A stretch of DNA of 19,365 nt from positions 5,674-25,038 of the forward strand of contig JAJZMO010000195.1 in NCBI GenBank assembly GCA_021798235.1. The letters are read 5' to 3'. Below the pieces are notes generated by a model. That model did no database searches. It saw only the letters and a program-made list of their open reading frames with translations, and was not told the DNA's origin. Position numbers and translations under genes: made by a program. The first letter of the stretch is position 1. Every line of letters starts with the position of its first letter. Source of the DNA: Acidobacteriota bacterium (lineage in GTDB: Bacteria; Acidobacteriota; Terriglobia; Terriglobales; Acidobacteriaceae). Of the stretch, positions 6,590 through 14,077 are shown piece by piece.

Positions 6590-8185
6590 ATGAGGATTTT
6601 GACGGCGGCGGAGATGCGGGCCTGCGATGAGCGCACCGTGCGCGAGCATGGCATCCCCATCCACCGGCTCATGGAAAACGCGGGCGCAGCCGTCGCGTGT
6701 TTTGCGCGGCTCCAGTACCCAATCGCACGCAAGATCACCGTGCTCTGCGGCAAGGGCAACAATGGCGGCGACGGTCTGGTGGCCGCACGGCTGCTGGCCG
6801 CAGAGGGCTGCACAGTCACTACACTGCTGCTCGCCCAGCCGCAACAGTTGCAAGGCGCAGCCCGGCGCGCGCTGGATCAGCTTGCTGAAAATCCCATCCT
6901 GCTTCTCAGGGAAGCAGACCTGGCATCCGAGCCGGTGCGGGCGCATCTGGCGCAGACGGAACTCTTCATTGACGCACTCTTCGGCACGGGTTTTCGTCCG
7001 CCGCTCACCGGCCTTGCCTTGGCTTTACGCGACACCATCGCGCACCACGCTGCGCCGGTGCTGGCCGTCGATCTTCCCTCCGGCTGGGATGCAGATACGA
7101 CCGACTTCACTGCGGAGCCAGTCTTCCCTGCGGATTCTGTGCTCACCTTCACCGCTCCAAAGTTTGCGCACATCTTTGGAGCACTCACTGGCCCCAACCA
7201 TCGCGGCCCCATCGCCGTTGCCTCCATTGGCTCGCCCGAAGAGGCGCTGCAATCGGAAGCCAAGCTGCACTGGACCGGCTCCGCGCGGCAACTCGCCGCA
7301 ACCCCCCGCTCCCTCAACGCGCACAAAGGCACGTTTGGCCATGTGTTGGTCATCGGCGGCTCGCGCGGTAAATCCGGCGCACCGGCCATGGCAGCGTTGG
7401 CCGCGCTGCGCGCCGGCGCAGGCTTGGTCACAGCCGCTGTTCCAGAGAGCCTGGTCTCGACAGTTGCCGCGCTTGCTCCCGAGATCATGACGCTTCCGAT
7501 GACCGAGACAGCCACTGGCGGCATCGCGCTCAGTAATCTGAATCGCCTGCGACAGGATTTCTTTCCACAAGAAAAAATCACCATCGCGCTAGGTCCTGGC
7601 TTGGGCCGCGATGCTCAAACTCTGGAGTTTGTTCGCCAACTGGTGCAGACCGTACGCCAGCCCATCGTGCTGGATGCCGATGGTCTCCACGCCTTTGCCT
7701 CCGCGCACACGCAGCACCTGCTCAACGGACGCGATCGCACACTGGTGCTGACACCCCACCCCGGCGAGATGGCCAGTCTACTCAACACAACTGTGGCCAC
7801 CATTGAAGCCAGTCGCCTGCGAGTTGCACGCGAATTCGCACAGCAGTATCGGCTCACGCTCGTGCTGAAGGGCTGGCGCACGCTGGTTGCGCACCCCGAC
7901 GGCGCACTGGCTGCCAACACCAGCGGCAATCCCGGCATGGCCAAAGGAGGCAGCGGAGATGTGCTTACAGGCATCATTGCCGCGCTGCTCGCGCAACATC
8001 CCACGCACGCGGCGCAGGCTGTCGAGGCCTCCGTTTGGCTGCACGGGGCCGCAGCGGACGCAGCACTGGCACAGCAAAATGAACACACGCTTCTGGCCAC
8101 AGACACGATCGCGCATTTGCCACAAGCATGGAACGCTTCCATCTGCCATGATGGATTTGTATGGTTGCAGAACAACACCCTGTAA
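6590..8185 (+). CDS. nnr: Bifunctional NAD(P)H-hydrate epimerase / ADP-dependent NAD(P)H-hydrate dehydratase
   Basis: The protein repairs damaged NAD(P)H: the N-terminal domain epimerises the hydrate, and the C-terminal domain dehydrates it at the cost of a nucleotide. The YjeF_N domain covers about 1-215, with NNGGDGLVAARLL (57-69), DALFGTGF and AVDLPSGWDAD. The ribokinase-like YjeX/CARKD domain covers about 238-531, with HVLVIGGSRGKSGAP, ALGPGLGRD, LDADGLHAF, LTPHPGEM (388-394 region) and GGSGDVLTG with catalytic Asp457. The 531-residue length fits the fused form. MRILTAAEM at 6590 is the usual N-terminus; the TTG at 6563 adds nine residues without support. The ribosome binding site is weak. 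tsaE overlaps its end, a pairing found in many bacteria. Confidence 0.95.
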   Translation: MRILTAAEMRACDERTVREHGIPIHRLMENAGAAVACFARLQYPIARKITVLCGKGNNGGDGLVAARLLAAEGCTVTTLLLAQPQQLQGAARRALDQLAENPILLLREADLASEPVRAHLAQTELFIDALFGTGFRPPLTGLALALRDTIAHHAAPVLAVDLPSGWDADTTDFTAEPVFPADSVLTFTAPKFAHIFGALTGPNHRGPIAVASIGSPEEALQSEAKLHWTGSARQLAATPRSLNAHKGTFGHVLVIGGSRGKSGAPAMAALAALRAGAGLVTAAVPESLVSTVAALAPEIMTLPMTETATGGIALSNLNRLRQDFFPQEKITIALGPGLGRDAQTLEFVRQLVQTVRQPIVLDADGLHAFASAHTQHLLNGRDRTLVLTPHPGEMASLLNTTVATIEASRLRVAREFAQQYRLTLVLKGWRTLVAHPDGALAANTSGNPGMAKGGSGDVLTGIIAALLAQHPTHAAQAVEASVWLHGAAADAALAQQNEHTLLATDTIAHLPQAWNASICHDGFVWLQNNTL

Positions 8186-8721
8186 ATACGCCTTCCGCAG
8201 AGCCAAACGCCGCAAGCGCACGTACCCATGTCTACATCACGCGCTCCAGTGAGGAGACCATCGCACTGGGCCGGGAACTAGCCATAATGCTGACGCCGCC
8301 GAAGATGTTGGTGCTGCGCGGAGACCTGGGCGCGGGCAAGACGACGCTGGTCAAAGGCATCGCCGCCGCACTCGGCGCAGCCGAGCCGGAGGAGATCACC
8401 AGCCCCACCTTCGCGCTCATCCATGAATATGCAGGCCGCGCGAAATTTGCCGATACCCGGGCACAAAACGCACCCATGAATGCAGGCGGAGATGCCAACC
8501 CCACTCCCCTGCCGGTGCGCCTATACCACTTGGACGTGTACCGCATCGAAGGCCAGCGCCAGCTCAACACGCTGGGCATGGAAGAGTTGCTGACCCCGGA
8601 GAGCATTGTGCTGGTCGAATGGGGAGAAAAATTTCCGTGGATTGTTGCGCACAGTCAGGGAGAAATCTCCATTCACGCATTGCATGGGGACGAACGGAAA
8701 ATCACGCTCAGCCTGCGCTGA
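8161..8721 (+). CDS. tsaE: tRNA threonylcarbamoyladenosine biosynthesis ATPase TsaE
   Basis: TsaE is the P-loop ATPase that drives turnover of the TsaB-TsaD complex during t6A37 modification of ANN-decoding tRNAs. The 186-residue protein shows Walker A GDLGAGKT (54-61), SPTFALIHEY (81-90), HLDVYR (123-128) and LVEWGEKFPW (151-160), in family order. Two features are unusual: an N-terminal extension of about 20 polar residues, and an Ala/Asn/Pro-rich insert at about 93-118 between IHEY and the HLDVYR strand, which makes the protein longer than the usual 150-160. The ATG at 8161 lies inside nnr (25-base overlap). A better-placed ATG at 8228 is out of frame, so 8161 is kept. TsaB and TsaD are not in the window. 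Confidence 0.94.
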   Translation: MVAEQHPVNTPSAEPNAASARTHVYITRSSEETIALGRELAIMLTPPKMLVLRGDLGAGKTTLVKGIAAALGAAEPEEITSPTFALIHEYAGRAKFADTRAQNAPMNAGGDANPTPLPVRLYHLDVYRIEGQRQLNTLGMEELLTPESIVLVEWGEKFPWIVAHSQGEISIHALHGDERKITLSLR

Positions 8722-8784
8722 TGTTTCCGCGCATATCTGCCAGCAGCGCGAATCGCCTGCAAAATTCCTCACCAGAGGGAGATA

Positions 8785-8823
8785 CGCATCTGAATCGAAG
8801 ATGCGGACTGGCAGTGATAAAAT
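8785..8823 (+). promoter_or_regulatory. Inverted repeat and candidate -10 box upstream of pdxS
   Basis: Perfect seven-base arms CGCATCT (8785-8791) and AGATGCG (8799-8805) flank a seven-base loop. TGATAAAAT follows, with the hexamer TAAAAT at 8818-8823 as a possible -10. No good -35 is visible; where it would lie (8795-8800) is inside the inverted repeat. No T-run follows the repeat, which argues against a terminator for tsaE. An operator for pdxST, or a promoter that needs an activator, is the likelier reading. Confidence 0.4.
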
Positions 8824-8865
8824 GGAAGAATCACAGAAAAGTAAAGGCTTCGCAGAGGAACGACC

Positions 8866-9849
8866 ATGACAGACAAGAACGGCAACAACGGCAGTGCAAG
8901 CAGCAACTCTGGACTTCGCTTGAAAATCGGCTTGGCGGAAATGCTGAAGGGCGGCGTGATTATGGACGTCATCAACGCCGAGCAGGCTGAGATTGCCGAA
9001 AAAGCCGGAGCTGTGGCCGTGATGGCGCTGGAGCGCGTGCCTGCGCAGATTCGCGCCGAGGGCGGCGTAGCCCGAATGGCATCGCCCAAGATTATTAAAG
9101 AGATCATCGCAGCCGTCTCGATTCCTGTGATGGCCAAGTGCCGCATCGGCCACTTTGCCGAAGCGCAGGTATTGCAGGAGCTGGGCGTGGACTTCATTGA
9201 TGAGTCTGAGGTGCTGACCCCGGCGGATGAATTGCATCACGTGGACAAGCACGCCTTCAAAACGCCTTTTGTCTGCGGCGCGCGCGATCTGGGCGAAGCC
9301 CTGCGGCGCATTGCCGAAGGTGCAGCCATGATCCGCACCAAGGGCGAAGCGGGAACAGGCGATGTAGTGCATGCGGTGAAGCACATGCGCCAGATCGTAA
9401 AAGACATGCGCGGGCTGACGGTACTGGGTGAGGAAGAACTTTACGCTGCGGCCAAGGAGTTCCGCGCGCCCTATGAGCTGGTGCGCATGGTGGCCAAGAC
9501 GGGCAAGCTGCCCGTGCCGAATTTTTCAGCCGGCGGCATCGCCACTCCAGCGGACGCAGCCCTGATGCGCCAACTGGGCGCGGAGGCAGTCTTTGTCGGC
9601 TCTGGAATTTTTATGAAGGATGGCGTCACGCGCTTGGTCGTTGAGCACGACGAGAAAACCGGGCTGCTCAAGAATCCCAAGGAGCGTGAGCAGGCGGAGG
9701 CGCGCGCGCGTGCCATTGTGCGTGCCACCACCTTCTTCAACGATGCCAAGGTGCTGGCGGAAACCAGCGAAGAATGCCTGGGCGCGATGAAGGGCTTGGC
9801 CGTCGCAGCTATGCAGCCGGAAGATCTGATGCAGACACGCGGCTGGTAA
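8866..9849 (+). CDS. pdxS: Pyridoxal 5'-phosphate synthase, synthase subunit PdxS
   Basis: PdxS builds PLP directly from ribose 5-phosphate, glyceraldehyde 3-phosphate and ammonia supplied by PdxT (the DXP-independent route), as a cytosolic dodecamer. The 327-residue protein shows D34 in GGVIMDV, the substrate-binding Lys91 in VMAKCRIGH, the second lysine K159 in RTKGEAGTG, and [31 protein letters not shown] low-complexity N-terminus ([12 protein letters not shown]) makes it about ten residues longer than the Bacillus protein. Residue 92 is Cys where Ala is common. The ATG at 8866 has GAGGAA at 8855-8860. It leads the pdxS-pdxT pair. Confidence 0.98.
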   Translation: MTDKNGNNGSASSNSGLRLKIGLAEMLKGGVIMDVINAEQAEIAEKAGAVAVMALERVPAQIRAEGGVARMASPKIIKEIIAAVSIPVMAKCRIGHFAEAQVLQELGVDFIDESEVLTPADELHHVDKHAFKTPFVCGARDLGEALRRIAEGAAMIRTKGEAGTGDVVHAVKHMRQIVKDMRGLTVLGEEELYAAAKEFRAPYELVRMVAKTGKLPVPNFSAGGIATPADAALMRQLGAEAVFVGSGIFMKDGVTRLVVEHDEKTGLLKNPKEREQAEARARAIVRATTFFNDAKVLAETSEECLGAMKGLAVAAMQPEDLMQTRGW

Positions 9850-9883
9850 AAACGCGCGTTCGCCCACGGACTGCAAAATCGAC

Positions 9884-10486
9884 ATGCAACGACTCCCCAT
9901 CATTGGCGTACTCGCCCTGCAAGGCGATTACGAAGCACACGCGCAGGCTCTGTCTGAGGCTGAGGCCGTTCCACGTCTGGTACGCACGGCTGCCGAGCTG
10001 AGCAGCGTGCAAGGTTTGGTGATTCCGGGCGGTGAGTCCACAACATTTCTGAAATTTTTAGAGCGGGAAGGATTGCTCGAACCCTTGCGCGCCTATGTGC
10101 GCAAGCAGCCCACCTTTGGCACCTGTGCTGGCTGTATTTTGCTGGCCAAGCATGTGGTGCAACCCAAGCAAGCCAGTCTGGGTGTGCTCGACGCCACTGT
10201 TGAACGCAACGCCTACGGTCGTCAGGTGGACAGCAGCATTGAGATGGGCGAGAGTTCCCTGCCCGGCGGCCCGCTGGAAATGGTCTATATCCGCGCGCCG
10301 CGCATTCAAAAAACCGGCGTGGGTGTCAAAGTGATGGCACTGCGCGACGGCTTCCCTGTTCTGGTACGGCAAAAACAAATCCTGGCTGCAACCTTTCATC
10401 CAGAACTCTCCGCCGACCGCCGTGTGCATCATTACTTTGTGCAGATGGTAGAAGAGATGACTACGCAGCGTCATTCTGAGAAGTGA
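9884..10486 (+). CDS. pdxT: Pyridoxal 5'-phosphate synthase, glutaminase subunit PdxT
   Basis: PdxT releases ammonia from glutamine and channels it to PdxS. It is a class I glutamine amidotransferase with the triad C81 (GTCAG), H172 and E174 (FHPEL). IGVLALQGDYEAH at the N-terminus and IPGGESTT (47-54) are specific to PdxT. The 200-residue length is normal. The gene starts 34 bases after pdxS; no strong ribosome binding site is visible, so translation may depend on coupling. The last residues (QRHSEK) are encoded by the start of a dispersed-repeat-like sequence, so the extreme C-terminus may not be ancestral. Confidence 0.97.
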   Translation: MQRLPIIGVLALQGDYEAHAQALSEAEAVPRLVRTAAELSSVQGLVIPGGESTTFLKFLEREGLLEPLRAYVRKQPTFGTCAGCILLAKHVVQPKQASLGVLDATVERNAYGRQVDSSIEMGESSLPGGPLEMVYIRAPRIQKTGVGVKVMALRDGFPVLVRQKQILAATFHPELSADRRVHHYFVQMVEEMTTQRHSEK

Positions 10487-10520
10487 GGCGAGTCGAGCAA
10501 TCCGCGATTCGCCCTGCGAC
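10468..10520. repeat. Degenerate 'GTCATTCTGAG'-type dispersed intergenic repeat
   Basis: GTCATTCTGAG at about 10470-10480, followed by a GAGGCGAGTCGAGCAATCC tract, resembles the dispersed intergenic element seen in many environmental bacteria (general pattern: GTCATTCTGAG, then GCGAAG repeats, then AATC). Translated backwards it gives the RLASLLRMTL-like string typical of such elements. GCGAGTC (10488-10494) can pair with GATTCGC (10506-10512) with one G-T pair, giving a seven-base stem. No T-run follows. The element begins inside the end of pdxT. Assignment is by resemblance; no other copy is in the window. Confidence 0.5.
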
Positions 10521-10547
10521 ATTTCAATTTGTTATAGGCTGGCAACA

Positions 10548-11306
10548 ATGCCTGTGCCTGCACTTCTAATGCGCTTGCCGTGGCTGTTGCCGCCTGGAGC
10601 CTCGCTCCACGCACCTGCGATCGACGCGCTACTCTACTCTAGCCTCGCCCTGTTGCTGGGGTTTATGTTGCTCGGCCAAGTGCTGCTCGTTGCGGGATTT
10701 TTTTTGCCCGCTCAGTCTCAGGCACGCCTGCAACCCATGTACCGCTGGGCCTTGCTGTTAGCGTTGGTGGCTCTCTTTGTGTGGATGACGACCCGCGCCG
10801 AGCATTTGTGGATGGAAACACAGATGACGCCAGATGGCCCGGACGCGCTGCACGTTGAGGTAGTCGGCGCGCAGTTTCAGTGGTACTTCCGCTACGCCGG
10901 GCCGGATGGCGTTTTTGGACGCACGCGCTTGAAGTTGGCCGATGCTGCGGCTGGCAATCCGCTGGGGATCGATCCGGAAGACCCGCACGGCAAGGATGAC
11001 ATCCTAAGCGCGGTGTTGGTGTTGCCCGTGGGCCGTGCCGCAGATTTGCAACTCCACTCGCTCGACGTCATCCATGGATTTTTTGCGCCCAATCTGCGCA
11101 TCAAAATGAATGCCGTGCCCGGACGCACCACCGAGTTGCACGTTACGCCAACTGCTCTTGGCGACTACCCCATCGTCTGCTCGCAGGTCTGCGGCCTGGG
11201 CCACTTCCGCATGCACGCCGTGCTGCGCGTGGTGTCGCAGCAGGAGTTTGCGCACTGGATGGAACAACAGCAAGCCGCGCAGCGCGCAGCAACGGAGCAA
11301 CCCTGA
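10548..11306 (+). CDS. ctaC: Cytochrome c oxidase subunit II (CuA subunit)
   Basis: This membrane-anchored subunit accepts electrons from cytochrome c at a binuclear CuA centre and passes them to subunit I. The 252-residue protein has two transmembrane helices (about 27-52 and 66-82) and an outer cupredoxin domain. QFQWYFRY (109-116) is the aromatic electron-entry motif. CuA ligands are H176 (DVIHGF), C211, C215, H219 and M222 in CSQVCGLGHFRM. Position 213 is Gln where most A-type oxidases have Glu; Thermus ba3 oxidase also has Gln there. No heme-c domain follows CuA, so it is not caa3-type by fusion. No lipobox is visible. The start at 10548 has a modest AGG nine bases before it. The stop overlaps the ctaD start by one base. 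Confidence 0.95.
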   Translation: MPVPALLMRLPWLLPPGASLHAPAIDALLYSSLALLLGFMLLGQVLLVAGFFLPAQSQARLQPMYRWALLLALVALFVWMTTRAEHLWMETQMTPDGPDALHVEVVGAQFQWYFRYAGPDGVFGRTRLKLADAAAGNPLGIDPEDPHGKDDILSAVLVLPVGRAADLQLHSLDVIHGFFAPNLRIKMNAVPGRTTELHVTPTALGDYPIVCSQVCGLGHFRMHAVLRVVSQQEFAHWMEQQQAAQRAATEQP

Positions 11307-12961
11307 TGCGCAACTCTCTACAAAAAAAATCCTGGCTGCGCCGCTGCCTCTTCACCACTGCGCATCGCGTGGTGGGGGTGCAATATCTGCTGCTGGCCCT
11401 GGCTGCGGTGGTCTGCGGCACGCTGCTTTCGCTGCTGATGCGCATTCACCTCGTCTGGCCCAATGCCGCCTTGCCCGGCCACGGAGTGCTGCGGCCCGAG
11501 GAATATCTGGCGCTGGTCACGATCCACGGTACGTTGATGATCTATTTTGTTTTGACCGCAGCGCCGCAGAACGGATTGGCCAGTTTGATTTTGCCCGCGC
11601 AAATTGGCGCGCGACGCATGGCGTTGCCGCGGCTGAATGCGCTGTCGTTGTGGGTGATCCTGCTCGGTTTTCTTGTGCTACTCTCCGCATTTTGTGTCGT
11701 CGGCGGCGCGCCCATCTCCGGTTGGACAGCGTATCCACCACTGAGCGCTCTGGCCATTGCAGGGCCGGGGCAAGCCATGGGCATGGATCTTTGGCTGCTC
11801 AGTATCGCCCTCTTCTGCGTTGGTTCGCTACTCAGCGCCATGAGTGTGGTCGCCACGGTGTGTACGCAGCGTGCGCCCGAGATGCGCTGGATGCGCTTGC
11901 CCCTGACGGTGTGGTCCTGGTTCACAAGCGCATGTATGATGCTGCCCGCATTCAGCGTGTTACTGGTGGCCGATGGCATGCTCTTCAGCGACCGGCATTG
12001 CGGCACAGCATTTTTTCTGCCTGCTGGCAGCCTCGTCAATGGACAGATCTTGCGTCACGCGGTAAACGGCGATCCGCTGTTGTGGCTGCATCTTTTCTGG
12101 TTCTTTGGTCATCCCGAGGTCTACATTGCGATCCTGCCTGCGATGGGTCTAACTTCTTGCCTGCTGGAAACGTTCTCGCGCCGTCCGCCGGTCAGCTATC
12201 GCACCATGGTGGGATGCACGCTGGCGATTGCCACGCTGGGCTTTGCCGTTTGGGGCCATCACATGTTTGTCAGCGGCATGAATCCCTACGACAGTCAGGC
12301 ATTCAATCTGACCACGATCGCCATAGCCGTGCCTTCGGCGATAGAGGTGATTTTGTGGCTGGCAACCGTGATGGGCGGCGGCTTGGAGCGCACCACGCCG
12401 CTGCTGTTTACGCTGGGCTTTCTTTCTCTCTTCCTCAGCGGCGGCGCAACCGGACCCGTGCTGGCCCAGCCGATTCTTGACAGCTACCTGCACAATACCT
12501 ACTTTGTCGTGGCGCATTTTCATCTGATCCTCGGCATGGCTGGAGTCTTCGCGCTCTTTGCCGCGATCTATTATTGGTTCCCGCTGCTAACGGGCCGCAG
12601 GATGAATGAGCGCTTGGGCCGCTGGCATTTTTGGCTCACACTGGCTGGAGCCTATGCCGTCTTCTTCCCCATGCACTTTGCCGGGCTGGCCGGCGAGCCA
12701 CGCCACTACGCCCAGTTGACGGGCAGCGCAACCTATTTGGCCCGACTGGTGCCGCTGCAAGTGGGCATCACGCATGCGGCATTTCTTCTGAGCGCGGCGC
12801 AATTACTCTTCTTGTGGAATCTGCTGCACAGTCTGCGCCAAGGTGCCGTGTGTGGCCAAAATCCCTGGAAGGCTTCCACAGGGGAATGGAGCGAATCCGG
12901 AAGGATTTGCGCAGCGAGTTTCCCAGCAAAAATCCATGCCACTGCCAGCGAACAGGAGTAA
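11306..12961 (+). CDS. ctaD: Heme-copper oxidase subunit I with substituted proton-channel residues
   Basis: This is the catalytic subunit that reduces O2 to water. The 551-residue protein has about 12 membrane helices and all metal ligands: H74 (TIHGTLM) and H406 for the low-spin heme, H404 for the high-spin heme, and H269, H318 and H319 for CuB. Y273 of GHPEVY is the His-Tyr crosslink residue and E271 the A1-type glutamate. Two proton-path residues differ. The D-channel Asp of GARDxAFPRxN-type motifs is Arg104 (GARRMALPRLN). The K-channel Lys of IPTGVKxxxWL is Glu347 (VPSAIEVILWL). The Mg-site Asp after the helix-X His is N397 (LHNTYF). A Ser/Cys/Trp-containing tail follows residue 510. It starts within the ctaC stop (TGATG). 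Heme type and donor cannot be read. Confidence 0.96.
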   Translation: MRNSLQKKSWLRRCLFTTAHRVVGVQYLLLALAAVVCGTLLSLLMRIHLVWPNAALPGHGVLRPEEYLALVTIHGTLMIYFVLTAAPQNGLASLILPAQIGARRMALPRLNALSLWVILLGFLVLLSAFCVVGGAPISGWTAYPPLSALAIAGPGQAMGMDLWLLSIALFCVGSLLSAMSVVATVCTQRAPEMRWMRLPLTVWSWFTSACMMLPAFSVLLVADGMLFSDRHCGTAFFLPAGSLVNGQILRHAVNGDPLLWLHLFWFFGHPEVYIAILPAMGLTSCLLETFSRRPPVSYRTMVGCTLAIATLGFAVWGHHMFVSGMNPYDSQAFNLTTIAIAVPSAIEVILWLATVMGGGLERTTPLLFTLGFLSLFLSGGATGPVLAQPILDSYLHNTYFVVAHFHLILGMAGVFALFAAIYYWFPLLTGRRMNERLGRWHFWLTLAGAYAVFFPMHFAGLAGEPRHYAQLTGSATYLARLVPLQVGITHAAFLLSAAQLLFLWNLLHSLRQGAVCGQNPWKASTGEWSESGRICAASFPAKIHATASEQE

Positions 12962-12987
12962 ACTGTAGCGTCGGAGGGCGAATCCGT

Positions 12988-13746
12988 ATGCCAGCCACCA
13001 TCACGCGCACCCCGGTTAATGTGGAGCGCAAAGACCCCGGCACAGGCGGCAAACCACCCGTGCACCACCGGCCTACGGGCGGCGGCGGGGATGGCGACAA
13101 TTGGGACAATCGTCCACCCGGACGACGCGGCCCACGCGAGATGTTGGCGCGCTACCGCATGCTGCTCTTCTTTGCACTGGCCGGGGACATGATGTTTTTC
13201 GCTGTTATCGTTCTGGCTTTTTACTTCCAACAACGCGCCGTGCGCATGGATCCAGCCAGCACGCTACTGCTCGACTGGAAGCCGCTGGTGCTGCCGCCCG
13301 TATTGTGGATCAACACTGCACTGTTGCTGCTCAGCAGCCTCACCATGGAATTTGCGCGTCGCCATCTCTTCCGCGAAATTGATGTAATGGAAGAGTGGCT
13401 CGGCCTGGGAAAGCCCACATCCAAACGCGCTGCGCCGTGGCTGATCGCCACAGGGATTCTGGGCGCGCTGTTCCTCGGCGGCCAGTGGATTGCATGGAAA
13501 CAACTGAGCGCCGAAGGCGTCTACTTTGCCTCCAACCCCAGCAGCCACTTTTTTTATTTGATTACGGCCACACATGGGTTGCATCTGCTGCTGGGGGTGC
13601 TGGCGATTGCAGGCACGGGATTGGCACTACTCTGGGCCAAGCGCGTGGAACTGCGCCAGATTGCCGTGGATTGCGCGGCTTGGTACTGGCATGCGATGGG
13701 CCTCTGCTGGCTGGCACTGTTTGCGCTGCTGATTTACGGAAAATAG
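12988..13746 (+). CDS. ctaE: Cytochrome c oxidase subunit III
   Basis: Subunit III stabilises subunit I during turnover and in canonical enzymes supports proton uptake into the D channel. The 252-residue protein has a Gly/Pro-rich cytoplasmic N-terminus (about 1-50) and five membrane helices (about 56-80, 103-121, 150-170, 186-217, 228-250), the short five-helix form. Family motifs are ATHGLHLLLG (194-203) and AWYWHAMGLCWL (231-242), with conserved E121 in LTMEFARRH. The ATG at 12988 is chosen because GGAGGG (12973-12978) is well placed; the frame is open upstream only as a shadow of ctaD. It ends the cox block: no subunit IV, heme synthesis (ctaA, ctaB) or cytochrome c gene follows. Confidence 0.93.
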   Translation: MPATITRTPVNVERKDPGTGGKPPVHHRPTGGGGDGDNWDNRPPGRRGPREMLARYRMLLFFALAGDMMFFAVIVLAFYFQQRAVRMDPASTLLLDWKPLVLPPVLWINTALLLLSSLTMEFARRHLFREIDVMEEWLGLGKPTSKRAAPWLIATGILGALFLGGQWIAWKQLSAEGVYFASNPSSHFFYLITATHGLHLLLGVLAIAGTGLALLWAKRVELRQIAVDCAAWYWHAMGLCWLALFALLIYGK

Positions 13747-13775
13747 AGCGCTTACGCTGCGGCGGTTCGGAATGG

Positions 13776-14018
13776 CTACTGTAGACGATGTTGCGGTGAA
13801 TTCGATGCGCACCCACCGCCAACAAATTGCACAATCTCCAATTTGTCCCCGTCACGAAGTGCTGTGCTGCCCCAAGCCGCGCGTGCCACGATAACGCCGT
13901 TGTGTTCGACGGCGATACGGTCGGCTTTCAATTCAAGTGCGATAAGCGCCTGGGCCAGCGTCGCGTCTGTGTCCAACTGGGAGAGTTCGCGCGCCGTGCC
14001 ATTGATGTGCAACTGCAT
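13776..14018 (-). CDS. thiS: ThiS-like sulfur carrier protein with a C-terminal extension
   Basis: ThiS carries sulfur as a C-terminal thiocarboxylate for thiazole formation in thiamine synthesis. The 80-residue protein has the beta-grasp pattern: [12 protein letters not shown], a helix over about 20-30, [13 protein letters not shown], and [18 protein letters not shown]. The Gly-Gly that must be C-terminal for adenylation is at 67-69, but eleven residues (C70 to Q80) follow before the TAG. Either the tail is removed by a protease, or the protein no longer acts as a normal ThiS. No thiG, thiF, thiO or TPP riboswitch is nearby. It lies downstream of an unknown minus-strand gene and convergent with ctaE. 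GGAG just before the ATG lies in a hairpin. MoaD-like or other carrier roles are alternatives. Confidence 0.82.
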   Translation of the reverse strand: MQLHINGTARELSQLDTDATLAQALIALELKADRIAVEHNGVIVARAAWGSTALRDGDKLEIVQFVGGGCASNSPQHRLQ

Positions 14019-14040
14019 ACACTCCAGTGTAGTGGAGTGT
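14019..14040 (-). promoter_or_regulatory. Perfect hairpin covering the thiS-like ribosome binding site
   Basis: Arms ACACTCCA (14019-14026) and TGGAGTGT (14033-14040) are perfect eight-base complements around a six-base loop. On the minus-strand mRNA the 3' arm holds the GGAG ribosome binding element and ends at the base before the ATG. Folding would hide the binding site, which suggests translational control; the same dyad could be a protein operator. The hairpin is seen directly; its role is inferred. Confidence 0.6.
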
Positions 14041-14077
14041 GCAATGCAGACAAAATTCTATTGGTGCGCTCCTGTAA

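Noticed and set aside
11110..12480. 456-residue + strand frame overlapping ctaC and ctaD
   Set aside because: It is an alternative frame of two well-supported membrane proteins, rich in Arg/Cys/Gly with no fold pattern.
13747..13775. Possible bidirectional terminator between the convergent ctaE and thiS-like genes
   Set aside because: The only stem (AGCG/CGCT around four bases) is four base pairs long with no T-run, too weak to call.
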